64,000 nucleotides of DNA from an uncultured Oscillospiraceae bacterium (GTDB taxonomy: Bacteria; Bacillota; Clostridia; Oscillospirales; Oscillospiraceae): the NCBI GenBank assembly GCA_947625845.1, contig CANQQB010000001.1, forward strand, positions 1 through 64,000, in the 5' to 3' direction. Positions within the stretch are counted from its first letter, which is position 1, and each line of letters starts with the position of its first letter. A model generated the notes under the pieces. The model was not told the DNA's origin and ran no database searches. It was given only the letters and a program-made list of their open reading frames with translations. This document shows positions 8,848 to 18,483 of this stretch, one piece after another. A program made the position numbers and the translations under genes.

Positions 8848-9123
8848 TCACACGCCCACCAGCCGGAATGCCAGCCAGGCTATCCCGGCGGCTATGGCCC
8901 CCAGCCCCGCGTACAGCGTGGCGGGCAGGCGTGCGTACCATCGGCGCTTCCCCGTGGTCTTTCGCAGATAGGCGTTGGCCGCCTGGCGCGCCTCACGGAG
9001 GACCTTGTCGGCGCTGTCCTCCCGGCGAAAAAGGTCCTCCCGGATGATGAAGATGGCCTCTTCAAATATCTGCGGATCGGGTGAGCGCACGACGACCACC
9101 CGTCGGTTCGTCCCTCTCACCAT
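8848..9123 (-). CDS. conserved small protein with C-terminal membrane helix
   Basis: 91 residues, starting MVRGTNRRVVVVRSPDPQIF and ending in a single hydrophobic helix (LYAGLGAIAAGIAWLAF). The ORF track merges it into a longer frame beginning inside spoIIE; the GGGGGAGGG site 8 bases before the ATG at 9123 fixes the start. The cytoplasmic part is basic, with a DKVLREARQAANAYL helix. It is tail-anchored in topology. It lies 83 bases downstream of spoIIE, which suggests a link to sporulation, but no function can be assigned. Confidence 0.75.
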   Translation of the reverse strand: MVRGTNRRVVVVRSPDPQIFEEAIFIIREDLFRREDSADKVLREARQAANAYLRKTTGKRRWYARLPATLYAGLGAIAAGIAWLAFRLVGV

Positions 9124-9206
9124 CGCCGGTCCCTCCCCCGTTTCCCTTTGCTTCCATTGTAACCGGCCGCTGGCAAACTTATGCGGCCTTGTGGGACGTA
9201 TCCGGT

Positions 9207-11525
9207 TCACTGTCGCTGCTCCACCCGGATGGCCAGGGCCGTCATGTCGTCGGCGTTGCCGAAGCGCACCACCGCCGCCCGCAGCGCCGATTTTGCCAGC
9301 GCCTTTGTCTCCACGCCGTCGCTGCCGGCCAGGATATCCCGCAGCCACTGGTCGTTCTTCTCCGCGAGAACCCCGTCGGAGGCGATGAGGGCCACGTTCC
9401 CCGGCCGCAGGCGCATGCGCACCATATCCGGCGCGGACCCCTCCCCCGCCAGCATCCCGGCGGCCAGGGACGTGCACTTCACCCGCCGGATGGCTCTGCC
9501 CGTCTTGATATAGCTTGGCGCCGCGCCGTACTTATAAAACCGCGTCTCCCCTGTGAACAGGTCGATGCAGCACAGGTCCACGGTGGCGTAGCCCCAGTCC
9601 TCCCCGTTTTTGAGCATGGCGGCGCTGTTCAGAAGCCGCATGGCGCACCCCGGCTCCATCCCGGCCTTTAAAAGTTCCTCCAATATCTCCACCGCGGCCA
9701 CGCTCTCCCGCGCCGCGTCCTCGCCGGTGCCCATGCCGTCGGATAATATGACGCACAGCAGCCCCCCGTCTGTCTTGAAATAGGTCCCCCTGTCCCCGGA
9801 CACGCTCTCGCCCTCCTTTTTCATGGACGCGATGCCCACGGACACGGCCAGCGGCTCCGCCTGGCGCAGCACCATCCGCCCCGGCTCCTTGCCGCCCACC
9901 CGGCAAATGCGCACGCCCACGGCCTCGCTGAGCCGTTCCAGATACTCCGGCTCGTCCTCCAGCGCCTCCACGCCCGCGCCCTCCAGCACCGCGTGCAGCC
10001 GCCCCCGGCCGTCCCGGAACACGGAGCACACCCCGTCCAGCTCCCGGCTCCGCAGATACCGGCCCAGCCGCCGTTCCGCCCCGCTGTCCGGTCCCGCCGC
10101 GCCGGACATATCCTTTGCGGCCCGCTCCATGACCTCGGCCATATCCATGAACTGGCCGTATGCCGCCGCCCGGCCCTCCTTCAGCCGCGCCCGGTACTGC
10201 CGCCGGTAGCGCACGCCCCGCAGCTCCCCGTTTACCGCCCCGGCGAAGGCCTCCGCCCTGGAGCACCGCTGGCGAAACGCCGCCGGCAGGTCCGCCGCCG
10301 TGACGCTGCTCTTGCCCGCGATGCTGTCCAGCATAGGCGAGAGCAGCCTGGCCGTCTCGGACCCGTCCTTTTTCCAGCATTGCTCCTTGCCCGCGCAGGT
10401 GCGGCACACCGCGTCCGCCGCCCTGTCCAGCACCGCACCGGACTCGCCCCTGGGGGACCGCTCCGGCTCCGGTCTGGCCGCGCACTCGTAAAGCCGCCGA
10501 AACCCCTGGCTCAGATGCTCCAGCCGCTGGGCCTGGTAAAGCCGAAAGGCCGTCTCCCCCTGCCCCTTGCCGGCGCGCAGCAGGGACCCCACCGGCGTCA
10601 GCGCGCTCTGCGGCAGCAGCATAAAAAGCACCGACGCCACGAAGCACTCGTACAGCGCCTCCACATGCGGCTGCTCTCCCCACGCCAGCAGCACCGCCAC
10701 CGCGTTTGCCGCGCAGAAGCTCACGGCGAACGTGAGCCGCCCGTACCGGTACAGGCTCCCCGCCGCCATACCCGCCAGCGGGTAGGCCGCCCCGCAGAAG
10801 AGCGCCGTTTTTCCCGCCATATCCATCGCCAGGCCCATGGCGCACCCGGCCGCGCACCCTGGCAGCATCCCGCCGCAAAAGCCCGCCGTCATCACCGCCA
10901 TCAGGCACGCGGTCCTGCCCACGCTGAACGTGTTGAAGACCTTGATGCCCGCCAGCCCCATCAGCGCGCACCCCGCCAGGATGGCCATACTGATGCTCCG
11001 ACGCAGCTCTGCCGCCTCTGTGCACGCGTCCTCCCTGTCCAGGACCAGGGAGAAAAAGTACGCGCACCCGCCGGACAGCACCACCTCCAGAAACAGCCGC
11101 ACCGGCGCTGGCAGACCCCCCACCGCGCCCTGGCCGTACAGCGCCCCGGTGAGCGCCGACGCGGCCGCCGCCATCACGGGCATGAACCACCGCTGCCGCC
11201 TAAGCGCCAAGCTCTGGGTAAGAAAGCCCAGTGTGAACACCAGAAACGCCGCCGCGATATACCGGATGCCGGGGAACACGCCCCCGGCGAAGAGATAGCC
11301 CACGCCCGCGCCGATCAGGCACAAAAACCCCCGCATGTCCGACCCGGCCGCTGCCACACCCGCAATACCGAATGGTCCCGCGCCCCCGAACAGCTGTCCC
11401 GCGCCCAGGCTCAGCCCCAGCAGGAAATGCCCCGCCTCAATAAGCCCCTCCCGCAGCGCCGGACGCTGCCGGAACACATCCGTCCATGCCGCGCCCCATC
11501 CCATCTGCCTCGTCCGTACCGCCAT
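9207..11525 (-). CDS. spoIIE: stage II sporulation protein E (membrane PP2C-type phosphatase)
   Basis: A 772-residue protein. The first 320 residues hold about ten membrane helices, the middle is a Cys-containing regulatory region (AVCRTCAGKEQCW), and residues from about 560 form the PP2C/SpoIIE phosphatase domain with VILSDGMGTGEDAARES and IASDGV metal-binding motifs. In Bacillus SpoIIE dephosphorylates SpoIIAA to release sigma-F in the forespore and also helps polar septation through FtsZ. Length and domain order match the family (about 770-830). Start ATG at 11525 has a GGAGG site. This is the main evidence that the organism can sporulate. Confidence 0.95.
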   Translation of the reverse strand: MAVRTRQMGWGAAWTDVFRQRPALREGLIEAGHFLLGLSLGAGQLFGGAGPFGIAGVAAAGSDMRGFLCLIGAGVGYLFAGGVFPGIRYIAAAFLVFTLGFLTQSLALRRQRWFMPVMAAAASALTGALYGQGAVGGLPAPVRLFLEVVLSGGCAYFFSLVLDREDACTEAAELRRSISMAILAGCALMGLAGIKVFNTFSVGRTACLMAVMTAGFCGGMLPGCAAGCAMGLAMDMAGKTALFCGAAYPLAGMAAGSLYRYGRLTFAVSFCAANAVAVLLAWGEQPHVEALYECFVASVLFMLLPQSALTPVGSLLRAGKGQGETAFRLYQAQRLEHLSQGFRRLYECAARPEPERSPRGESGAVLDRAADAVCRTCAGKEQCWKKDGSETARLLSPMLDSIAGKSSVTAADLPAAFRQRCSRAEAFAGAVNGELRGVRYRRQYRARLKEGRAAAYGQFMDMAEVMERAAKDMSGAAGPDSGAERRLGRYLRSRELDGVCSVFRDGRGRLHAVLEGAGVEALEDEPEYLERLSEAVGVRICRVGGKEPGRMVLRQAEPLAVSVGIASMKKEGESVSGDRGTYFKTDGGLLCVILSDGMGTGEDAARESVAAVEILEELLKAGMEPGCAMRLLNSAAMLKNGEDWGYATVDLCCIDLFTGETRFYKYGAAPSYIKTGRAIRRVKCTSLAAGMLAGEGSAPDMVRMRLRPGNVALIASDGVLAEKNDQWLRDILAGSDGVETKALAKSALRAAVVRFGNADDMTALAIRVEQRQ

Positions 11526-11544
11526 GATCGCGCCTCCGTGTCGT

Positions 11545-11562
11545 TATGTTGACATAATTATA
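11545..11562 (-). promoter_or_regulatory. candidate spoIIE promoter -10 and adjacent palindrome
   Basis: On the minus strand TATAAT (11562-11557) lies 32 bases before the spoIIE ATG. No good -35 is seen, which is compatible with an activator-dependent promoter. Immediately downstream is an interrupted palindrome TATGT-TG-ACATA (11545-11556) that could bind a regulator. Confidence 0.35.
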
Positions 11563-11635
11563 GCCGCCCGGCCGCATCGTTTCCCGTCGTAACCTGTAGC
11601 GCCCGGAAAATAACCTGCCAAATGCTGGCAGAACA

Positions 11636-11674
11636 GAAAAATCCCCTGCCCGCTCGTTTTGAACGGACAGGGGT
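11636..11674 (-). terminator. terminator of the RND exporter gene
   Basis: CCCCTGTCCGTTC and its imperfect complement form a hairpin 20-50 bases after the stop codon, followed on the minus strand by five T residues. The other side is also T-rich. Confidence 0.7.
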
Positions 11675-11691
11675 CTTTATTTTTCGACAAA

Positions 11692-14600
11692 TCACAACTC
11701 GTTATACTCCATATCCTCGTCCCGCACGACCTTCAGCTCCTTGCGGTTCATCATGTCGTAGATGGCCGGGACCACGAACAACGTCATGACCGTGGCGTAC
11801 AGCAGCCCGCCGATGCACACCACCGCCACAGGCTGCATCATGCTGGTGCCCACGTTCTTGCCCATCGCCATGACGACGAGGCCCAGGATGGTGGTCAGGC
11901 TGGTCATGAAGATGGGCCGCATACGGGTCACGCCCGCCTCCACCAGCGCCTGCCTGCGCTCCATGCCGCCGGCCCGGAGCTGGTTAACATAATCGACAAG
12001 CACGATGCCGTTGTTCACGATGATGCCCACCAGCATTACGAACCCGATGATGGACACGATGCTGATGTCCATATGGAACAGCAGCAGCGCCGCGAACCCG
12101 CCGGTGAAGGCCAGGGGGATGGTGAACATGACGATGAAGGGGCTTTTCAGGCTCTGGAACTGCGCGACCATGATGAAGTACACCAGCAGCACGCCGATAG
12201 CCAGCATGAGCATCAGGTCCTCCACGGCCTCCATGATGGTCTCGTTCTCGCCGGTGAACTCGTAGGAAACGCCCTCGGGCAGGTCCAGCTTCTCCAATTC
12301 CTCCTGCACCGCGCTGGTGACTCTGGTGATGTTGTACCCCGGCTCCAGGGAGGCGGTGACGGCCAGATACCGCCGCTGGTCGATGCGGTTGATGGTAGCC
12401 AGGCTCACGGTGGTGTCCACCGTGGCCACGTCCTCCAGCCGGAAAGCGCTGGTATTGCCCTCAGCGTCCGTGGACGTGAACTCGTACGCGCGCAGCTCGT
12501 CCAGGCTCATGCCCTCCCCCGCTTCCACGATCACGTCCGCGTTGACCGCGCCCATGTCCATATCCATCGCGGTGGTGGAGGTGGTCAGCGCCGTGGCCAG
12601 GTCCATGTAGAGCTGGGCCACGGTATAGCCCTTTTCCATCGCGGCGTTTCTGTCCACGGTCACGTGATAGGCGTTCTGCGCGTCCTCCAGGCCGTTGTCC
12701 GTCTCGGCCACGCCCTCCACGCCGGCCACGACTTCGGCGATATCCTTCGCGGCCGCTTGCAGCTCGGCCATATCCTCGCCATAGAGATTGATGGCCACGC
12801 CGCTGCCGGTGAGCATGCTCATGTCCATCATGGCCGAGTCGTACCGGACCTCGCAGCCCATGTCCGCGCACGCGTCCACGATCCACTGTCCGGCCTCCGC
12901 GCCGGAGTCTCCCTCAGGCAGGCCCACGTACACGGTCACGTCGTACTGTCCGGCGCTCCCGCCGCCCATCATGCCGGCGACGGAGCCGGTGCCCATCATC
13001 GCGCCCACGTATTCGGCGTTAGGCAGCTCTTCTATCTTTTCCAGCGCCTGGTCCGCCAACTGGACCGCCTCGTCCCGCGTGGCGTCCTCAGGCATGGACA
13101 GGGTGACGTTGACCGTGTTCATGTCGAGCTCCGGCATGAAGCTGAAGCCCTTTTGCAGCGCCATCCACCCGGTGGCCCCCAACAGCGCTATGGCCAGCAG
13201 CAGCGTCACCCACTTATGCCGCAGGTTCCACATGGCGAGCTTTCGGTAACCCCGGTAAAAGGCCCCCTCGCCCTGGGGTTTTAGCCCGTACTTTTTCCGC
13301 TTCGTGTCCCGGAGCATGCCCCGCGCCATCGCCGGCACCAGCGTCAGCGCGACGATAAGGCTGGCCATCAGCGCGTAGGTCATGGTCAGGGCCAGGTCCG
13401 TGAAAAGCTGTCTGGTGATGCCCTCCACGAACACGATGGGCAAGAACACGCACACCGTGGTCAGCGTGGAGGACGTGATGGCCCCGGCCACCTGCCGCGC
13501 CCCGGCGACGGCGGCCTGCACCGCCGTGGCCCCCTTGGACCGCAGGCGGTAGATGTTCTCGATGACCACGATGGAGTTGTCCACCAGCATGCCTATCGCC
13601 ACGGCCAGACCGGACAGGGATATCATGTTCAGCGTCACGCCGGAGAAATACATCAGCACGAACGCGAAGATGACGCTCACCGGGATAGACACCATGGTTA
13701 TCACCGTGGGCCGCAGGTCCCGCAAAAACAGGAACAGGATCACGATGGCGAACAGCGCGCCCGTGAGCATGCTGGAAATGATGGAGTTGATGATGAGGTA
13801 GATATAATCGCCCTGGTCCATCAGCGACACGAACTGCAACCCGGGATACTCCTCCTCCAGCTCGTCGAACCGGGCCTGCAAATTGTCGCTGACCTCGGCG
13901 GTGGCGGCGTTGGACTGCTTGTCGAAGGTGAGCATAACGCCGTCCGAGCCGTTGAGCTTGGCGTACACGGACCCGGCGTTGTCCGTGACGAACACGTCCG
14001 CCACGTCCTCAAGATACACCGGACCGATGGCGTCCTCGCCGGTGTCAAAGAGCACCAGCGCCTTCAATTCGTCCTCCCCCGTCAGCTCGTCGCCCACGGA
14101 GACCATATAGCTGATGCCGTCCTGCTGGATATACCCGGCGGGCATGGAGAAGTTCTGAGCCTGTAGTATCTGGGAGACGGTCTGCATGGTGATCTGGCCG
14201 GAGATATCCGCCTTTTCCAGCGCGTCGGCCCTCTGGTCCTCCAACTGGTCCAGCCCGGACTGCACCTGGTCCAGCCCCGATTGCAGGTTGGCGGAATTGA
14301 TGGTGATCTGCGCCGCCGAATCGGCCAGCTGCAAAAGCCCCTCGGACTGGCTGCTGGACAGGGCCCCCATGGCCTGGCTGAGCTGGATGGCGCCGCTGTC
14401 CAGGTCGGAAAGGGTACTGTTGAGCTGGGCGATACCGTCGTCCACCTGCTTGGCGTTTGCCTGGAGCTCCTGTATTTTGGCGGGAAGCCCGGCCCTGTCG
14501 ATGCCCTGGGTCGCCAGTTGGGCATCCAGGTTGGCGATGCTGCTCTGGGCCGTGGTGAGCTGGGCGTTCAGGGTCTCCCGCTGGGCCTCGGCGGCCTGGG

Positions 14601-15804
14601 CCTGGGGCTCCAGCGTGGCGATCTGCGCGTCCAGGGACGCCAGCGCCCCCTGAGCGGTGGCAAGCTGGGCCTGGAGCTCGGCAAGCTGCGCGGCCGCCTC
14701 CGGCCCCATCTCCGGCACGGCGTTCGGGTCAACAGCCGGGTCGGCGTTCGGGTCCACGGTCGGCGCGGCGGCCGCCGTCAGGGCCGCGATCTGCTGCTCC
14801 AGGGCCGCCACCTGCCCCGCCAGAGTCTCCCGCTGGGTCTTCGCCTGGGCCAGGCCCGCCGTCAACTGGTCTATCTGGGCCAGCCCCTCGTTGATCTGGG
14901 CCACGGCCCCGTCCAGCTGCTCATAGCCGCTCTGGGCCTGCTGCAATTGTTCGATGGCGCTGGCCAGCGTCGTCTTTGTCTGCTGCAAGCCGGTCAACTG
15001 CTGCTGTATCTGCTCCCGGCCCTTGATGAGCTCCATCTGCTGGGAGCTGAGCTGGGCCTGAGCGGAGCTGGCGGCGCCCACCAGCGCGTCCTTGCCGCTG
15101 TCTACCTGCTCCTGAGCGTCCTCCAGCTCGGCCTTGGCGTCCTCCAGGTCCTTTTTCGTGTCCTCCAGGTCCTTTTTGGCGTCGTCCAGCCGGCTCTCCA
15201 CCGCCTGGGCCATGCGCTCGTTCACCGCGTCGATCTTCTCCTGGCTGATGACCACGTGCACCTGCCGGTAGATGGACCCGCTGGTGCTGACGCTGGCCAC
15301 CCCGGCCACGCCCTCCAGCTTGGGCACGATCGTCTCGTCCAGAAAATCGGACAGCTCCGTGATGTCCATGTCCTCCCTGGACACGGCGGCGATGGCGACG
15401 GGCAGCACGGACGGGTTGATCTTGAGCACGTATGGCGTGCCCACGGCCTCGTCCCACGTGCCCTGCAAAGCGCTGATCTGCTGCTGGATGTCCACGCCCA
15501 CGGTGTCCATGTTCACCGATTCCTCGAACTCCAGCACCAGCAGGGAATAGTTCTCCTGGGACGAGCTCGTCAGCTCCTTGATGTGCTCCAGCGTGGCCAT
15601 GGACTGCTCCATGGGCCGGGTGATCTCCGCCTCCACGATCTCCGGGCTCTGGCCGGGGTATGTGGTCATGATCATCACATAGGGGAAGTCCATGTTGGGC
15701 AGCAGATCCGGGGTCATTCTGGTAAAGGCGACCACGCCCAAAATGATGACCGCCAGCACGGCCACAAAGATCGTCAGGGGTTTTTTCACGCTGAATTTGG
15801 ACAT
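11692..15804 (-). CDS. RND-family exporter with long coiled-coil insertion
   Basis: A 1370-residue proton-driven exporter of the AcrB/SwrC superfamily, about 300 residues longer than usual. The RND core is clear: TM1 at residues 10-30, the porter motif PNMDFPYVMIMTTYPGQSPE, TM4 AIGMLVDNSIVVIENIYR and TM10 MLVGIIVNNGIVLVDYVNQL. In TM4 the second Asp of the AcrB pair is Asn, as in many Gram-positive members. Between about residues 200 and 560, in the first extracytoplasmic loop, there is a long Gln/Ala/Leu heptad region (LDDAKKDLEDTKKDLEDAKA) broken by a Pro/Asp-rich turn PTVDPNADPAVDPNA near residue 355, consistent with an antiparallel coiled-coil hairpin. No separate adaptor protein gene is adjacent. 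Substrate unknown. Confidence 0.9.
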   Translation of the reverse strand: MSKFSVKKPLTIFVAVLAVIILGVVAFTRMTPDLLPNMDFPYVMIMTTYPGQSPEIVEAEITRPMEQSMATLEHIKELTSSSQENYSLLVLEFEESVNMDTVGVDIQQQISALQGTWDEAVGTPYVLKINPSVLPVAIAAVSREDMDITELSDFLDETIVPKLEGVAGVASVSTSGSIYRQVHVVISQEKIDAVNERMAQAVESRLDDAKKDLEDTKKDLEDAKAELEDAQEQVDSGKDALVGAASSAQAQLSSQQMELIKGREQIQQQLTGLQQTKTTLASAIEQLQQAQSGYEQLDGAVAQINEGLAQIDQLTAGLAQAKTQRETLAGQVAALEQQIAALTAAAAPTVDPNADPAVDPNAVPEMGPEAAAQLAELQAQLATAQGALASLDAQIATLEPQAQAAEAQRETLNAQLTTAQSSIANLDAQLATQGIDRAGLPAKIQELQANAKQVDDGIAQLNSTLSDLDSGAIQLSQAMGALSSSQSEGLLQLADSAAQITINSANLQSGLDQVQSGLDQLEDQRADALEKADISGQITMQTVSQILQAQNFSMPAGYIQQDGISYMVSVGDELTGEDELKALVLFDTGEDAIGPVYLEDVADVFVTDNAGSVYAKLNGSDGVMLTFDKQSNAATAEVSDNLQARFDELEEEYPGLQFVSLMDQGDYIYLIINSIISSMLTGALFAIVILFLFLRDLRPTVITMVSIPVSVIFAFVLMYFSGVTLNMISLSGLAVAIGMLVDNSIVVIENIYRLRSKGATAVQAAVAGARQVAGAITSSTLTTVCVFLPIVFVEGITRQLFTDLALTMTYALMASLIVALTLVPAMARGMLRDTKRKKYGLKPQGEGAFYRGYRKLAMWNLRHKWVTLLLAIALLGATGWMALQKGFSFMPELDMNTVNVTLSMPEDATRDEAVQLADQALEKIEELPNAEYVGAMMGTGSVAGMMGGGSAGQYDVTVYVGLPEGDSGAEAGQWIVDACADMGCEVRYDSAMMDMSMLTGSGVAINLYGEDMAELQAAAKDIAEVVAGVEGVAETDNGLEDAQNAYHVTVDRNAAMEKGYTVAQLYMDLATALTTSTTAMDMDMGAVNADVIVEAGEGMSLDELRAYEFTSTDAEGNTSAFRLEDVATVDTTVSLATINRIDQRRYLAVTASLEPGYNITRVTSAVQEELEKLDLPEGVSYEFTGENETIMEAVEDLMLMLAIGVLLVYFIMVAQFQSLKSPFIVMFTIPLAFTGGFAALLLFHMDISIVSIIGFVMLVGIIVNNGIVLVDYVNQLRAGGMERRQALVEAGVTRMRPIFMTSLTTILGLVVMAMGKNVGTSMMQPVAVVCIGGLLYATVMTLFVVPAIYDMMNRKELKVVRDEDMEYNEL

Positions 15805-15972
15805 GGTCGCTTACCTCGATGCTCGAAAAATAACTGTTTATACACAATATGATAAAAAGCCGCTGAAATCATATCATAGAAGCGGCGGCCGGGCAACATC
15901 CGCCACAGAACTTTCACAATTTGTTTATAATTCCGGCAAGCTCTGCCAGCGCCGGGACGGACACGGTTTGTC

Positions 15973-16001
15973 TTTACACTTCCCGGCGATTATGGTAAGA
16001 T
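15973..16001 (+). promoter_or_regulatory. sigma-A promoter for the DUF308/surface-protein pair
   Basis: TTTACA, a 17-bp spacer and TAAGAT, ending 34 bases before the ATG at 16036. Confidence 0.65.
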
Positions 16002-16035
16002 ATTGAAGAATACCCAAGAAGAAAGGACGAGCATC

Positions 16036-16803
16036 ATGGCAAAGAAAACGACGGAGCCCGACAACGGGCAGTCCGCGAAAAAGACCGGCATCGTGACCAA
16101 CCCCATCCGCAACCTCGCCGTCACGGCGGCGCTGTGCCTTATATTGGGCGTGGTCTTTCTGGCCGTGCCCTATTTTGTGCGGGACTACGCCGGATATGTG
16201 ATCGGCGGCCTGGTCAGCGCCATCGGCCTGGCCTATATCATCATCTACTTCCTGCGCAAGCCCGTCAGCGGCATTTACCGCTCCGAGTTTGCCGCCGGCA
16301 TCGTCATGCTCACGGCGGGCATTTACGTGGTCGTGGCCAGCTTCCGGCCCGACGCCGCCGGCATCAGCATCACCCTGCGGCTCATCGTGACCGCTCTGGG
16401 CCTGCTGATGGCGGTGGACGGGGTGTTGAAGCTGCAATACACCCTGGATATGGCCCGGATGCACTTTGACGCCTGGTGGGTGGGGCTGTTCACCAGCCTG
16501 CCCGGCCTGGGCCTGGGTGTGCTGACCGCCGCCGGCCTGGTGGACGACTTCGGCGTGCGCATCCACATCGGCTCCGACGCCTTCCTCAGCGCCATGCTGG
16601 TGCTGGGCGTGGCCTTCATCGTCAACGCCGTGCTGGACGTCATCACCCTATCGCTCATCGCTGTGCGCAACCGGGCGGCCTCCAAAGAGGCGGCCGCGGC
16701 TGCCGCGGCGGCTGCCGCCGCGCCCGAACAGCCCGCGGGGCCTTACGCCCCAACGGTTTCAGCGCCGGCGGCCGCACCGGAGACGAACAGCCGGAACGAC
16801 TGA
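16036..16803 (+). CDS. DUF308/HdeD-like multi-pass membrane protein
   Basis: A 255-residue protein with six hydrophobic helices in three hairpin-like pairs, typical of the HdeD/DUF308 family (acid-resistance membrane protein in enterobacteria, unknown in Clostridia). The tail is an Ala/Pro-rich cytoplasmic stretch (EAAAAAAAAAAAPEQPAGP). The ATG at 16036 has a GAAAGGA site 9 bases upstream; the TTG in the track at 16003 overlaps the transcription start and is rejected. It lies 16 bases before the surface protein gene, so the two are probably one operon. Confidence 0.8.
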   Translation: MAKKTTEPDNGQSAKKTGIVTNPIRNLAVTAALCLILGVVFLAVPYFVRDYAGYVIGGLVSAIGLAYIIIYFLRKPVSGIYRSEFAAGIVMLTAGIYVVVASFRPDAAGISITLRLIVTALGLLMAVDGVLKLQYTLDMARMHFDAWWVGLFTSLPGLGLGVLTAAGLVDDFGVRIHIGSDAFLSAMLVLGVAFIVNAVLDVITLSLIAVRNRAASKEAAAAAAAAAAAPEQPAGPYAPTVSAPAAAPETNSRND

Positions 16804-16819
16804 GAAAGGAATTTTTTCA

Positions 16820-18415
16820 ATGGCGCACTGTGGGACATTTTTGGGACATTTTGAGGACATTTTGGGACATTTGGGGACAAAACGGGCGCTTGCCCTGCTT
16901 CTGGCGGCGCTGCTGGCGCTCCTGTGCCCCCTGACGGCGTACGCGGCGGAGGAAGAGGCCGCGGACCTGCCCGAGGCCGTGACCGTCGACGAGACCCTGA
17001 CCGAGGCATTGCCTGAGACGGAGGGCGAGACGGAGCCCGCGCCGGAGGCCGAGGCCGACCAGGCTCCCGCCGACGAGGACCTGGCCGCGCCTGAGACTGA
17101 GGCCGATACCGAGACGGAGGCCGAGATCGAGACTGAACCCGAGACCGAGGCCGAGCAGGTCCCCGACCAGGCGGCGGAGAGCCCGGCGGCCACGGTCAGC
17201 GTGGGCGGCACTGTTACGGAATACGCCGACTTTGCCGCGGCCTGGGCCGCCGCGGCCGCTGCCGGCGCGGAGGCCACGCTGACCTTGCTGGCCGACGCCA
17301 CGGCCACCGAAGAGCTGGTCCTGGACAGCGGCAACAGCGTCATCTTCGAGGGCGGGGAGCACACCCTGACCCTGGAAAAGGGCATCATCGTGGGCCCGGA
17401 CGCCGACCCGGTCACATTCACCCTGACCGAACAGAGCGCCGACAAGCTGACCGTCAACTCCGGCACCATCCGGGGCAGCGAGGACCTCAAAGCGGCCCTC
17501 ATCGGCGTATGCGGCGGCAGCTTTGAGCTGAACGACGGCGCCCTGACCAGTACCACGGGCACCCCGGTCCACATCGACGCGGGCACGGTCACGGTCAACG
17601 GCGGCTCTGTGACCACCACGGACAAAGACGGCTCGGCCATCACCGTGCTCAACATATATGACCTGGGCGGCACGCTGACCGTCACCGGCGGCGAGCTGAC
17701 CGGCCAGGAGGCGGGCATAAGCGCCAATGGCGACGTGACCGTCACCGGCGGGACCATCACCGGCGGCATAGGCATCTTCTCCCAGGGCTTCGGCGAGACG
17801 TATGCCGGTACGGTCAAGACAAGCGCTCTGGTCATCTCCGGCGGCACGTTCACCGGCACGGCCGGAGCGGGCCTGGCGATGGCGGACGACTGCTCCGCCG
17901 TCCTGTCCGGCGGCACGTTCACCGGCAGCACATACGCCGTGGTCTGCCTGGACCAGGACCTGATCGGCCTTCCCGTTGACCAGACGCTGACCGTGAACGC
18001 CCTGCTGGCAACCGGCTATGGCTTCTTTGACGGGGCCAACGCGCTTATCGCCACAACGGCCGACCAGAAGGCCCTGACCGGGCCCGTGACGGTGGCCGCC
18101 CTGCCCGCCGCCACGGCGGAGCCCACGGCCACACCGGATCCCACCGCGGAGCCTACGGCGGAACCGACGGCCACGCCGGCTCCCACCACAGAGCCCACCG
18201 CCACGCCTGCCGTGACGCCCACCCTGACGCCGGAGTCCACCGCCACGGCCGCGCCTACGGCCACGGCCGGACCCACGGCTGTGCCCACCGCCACGGCGCC
18301 CGCCGCCCCCGCCACCGGGGACGATTCCGGGCTGCTGTCCGCCACAGTGCTGCTGCTGGGCTGCGCCGCCGGTCTGACGGCTGTCCTGCTGCTGCGGCGT
18401 CGTTGGGAGAAGTAA
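16820..18415 (+). CDS. cell-wall-anchored beta-helix surface protein with PxTG-like sorting signal
   Basis: 531 residues. An unusual N-terminal extension (MAHCGTFLGHFEDILGHLGT) is encoded by a tandem repeat and precedes a normal signal peptide h-region (ALALLLAALLALLCP). Then come an acidic Glu/Thr stretch (residues 45-125), a beta-solenoid region with repeated TVTGGTITGG/ISGGTFTG rungs (about 170-380), a Thr/Pro stalk ([19 protein letters not shown]) and a C-terminal sorting signal APATGDDSG, membrane helix and RRRWEK tail. The motif differs from LPxTG but has the same layout, so a sortase substrate is likely. The ATG follows GAGAAAGGA by 9 bases. Ligand unknown; a role in adhesion or carbohydrate binding is inference. 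Confidence 0.85.
   Translation: MAHCGTFLGHFEDILGHLGTKRALALLLAALLALLCPLTAYAAEEEAADLPEAVTVDETLTEALPETEGETEPAPEAEADQAPADEDLAAPETEADTETEAEIETEPETEAEQVPDQAAESPAATVSVGGTVTEYADFAAAWAAAAAAGAEATLTLLADATATEELVLDSGNSVIFEGGEHTLTLEKGIIVGPDADPVTFTLTEQSADKLTVNSGTIRGSEDLKAALIGVCGGSFELNDGALTSTTGTPVHIDAGTVTVNGGSVTTTDKDGSAITVLNIYDLGGTLTVTGGELTGQEAGISANGDVTVTGGTITGGIGIFSQGFGETYAGTVKTSALVISGGTFTGTAGAGLAMADDCSAVLSGGTFTGSTYAVVCLDQDLIGLPVDQTLTVNALLATGYGFFDGANALIATTADQKALTGPVTVAALPAATAEPTATPDPTAEPTAEPTATPAPTTEPTATPAVTPTLTPESTATAAPTATAGPTAVPTATAPAAPATGDDSGLLSATVLLLGCAAGLTAVLLLRRRWEK
16831..16880 (+). repeat. short tandem repeat in the 5' coding region
   Basis: Five imperfect copies of a 10-11-bp unit around GGGACATTTT, with GGACAT/GGACAA at 16833, 16844, 16855, 16865 and 16875. 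Because unit length is not a multiple of three, loss or gain of one unit would change the reading frame of the surface protein. Confidence 0.8.
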
Positions 18416-18435
18416 AACCGACCTGAGAACATAGG

Positions 18436-18468
18436 AAACGGGACTTGGAGCTTTCCAAGTCCCGTTTT
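18436..18468. terminator. bidirectional intrinsic terminator
   Basis: A perfect 14-bp stem (AAACGGGACTTGGA / TCCAAGTCCCGTTT) with a GCTT loop between the convergent surface-protein gene and the oxidoreductase gene at 18484. Confidence 0.85.
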
Positions 18469-18483
18469 GTATGTTGTTTTCTC

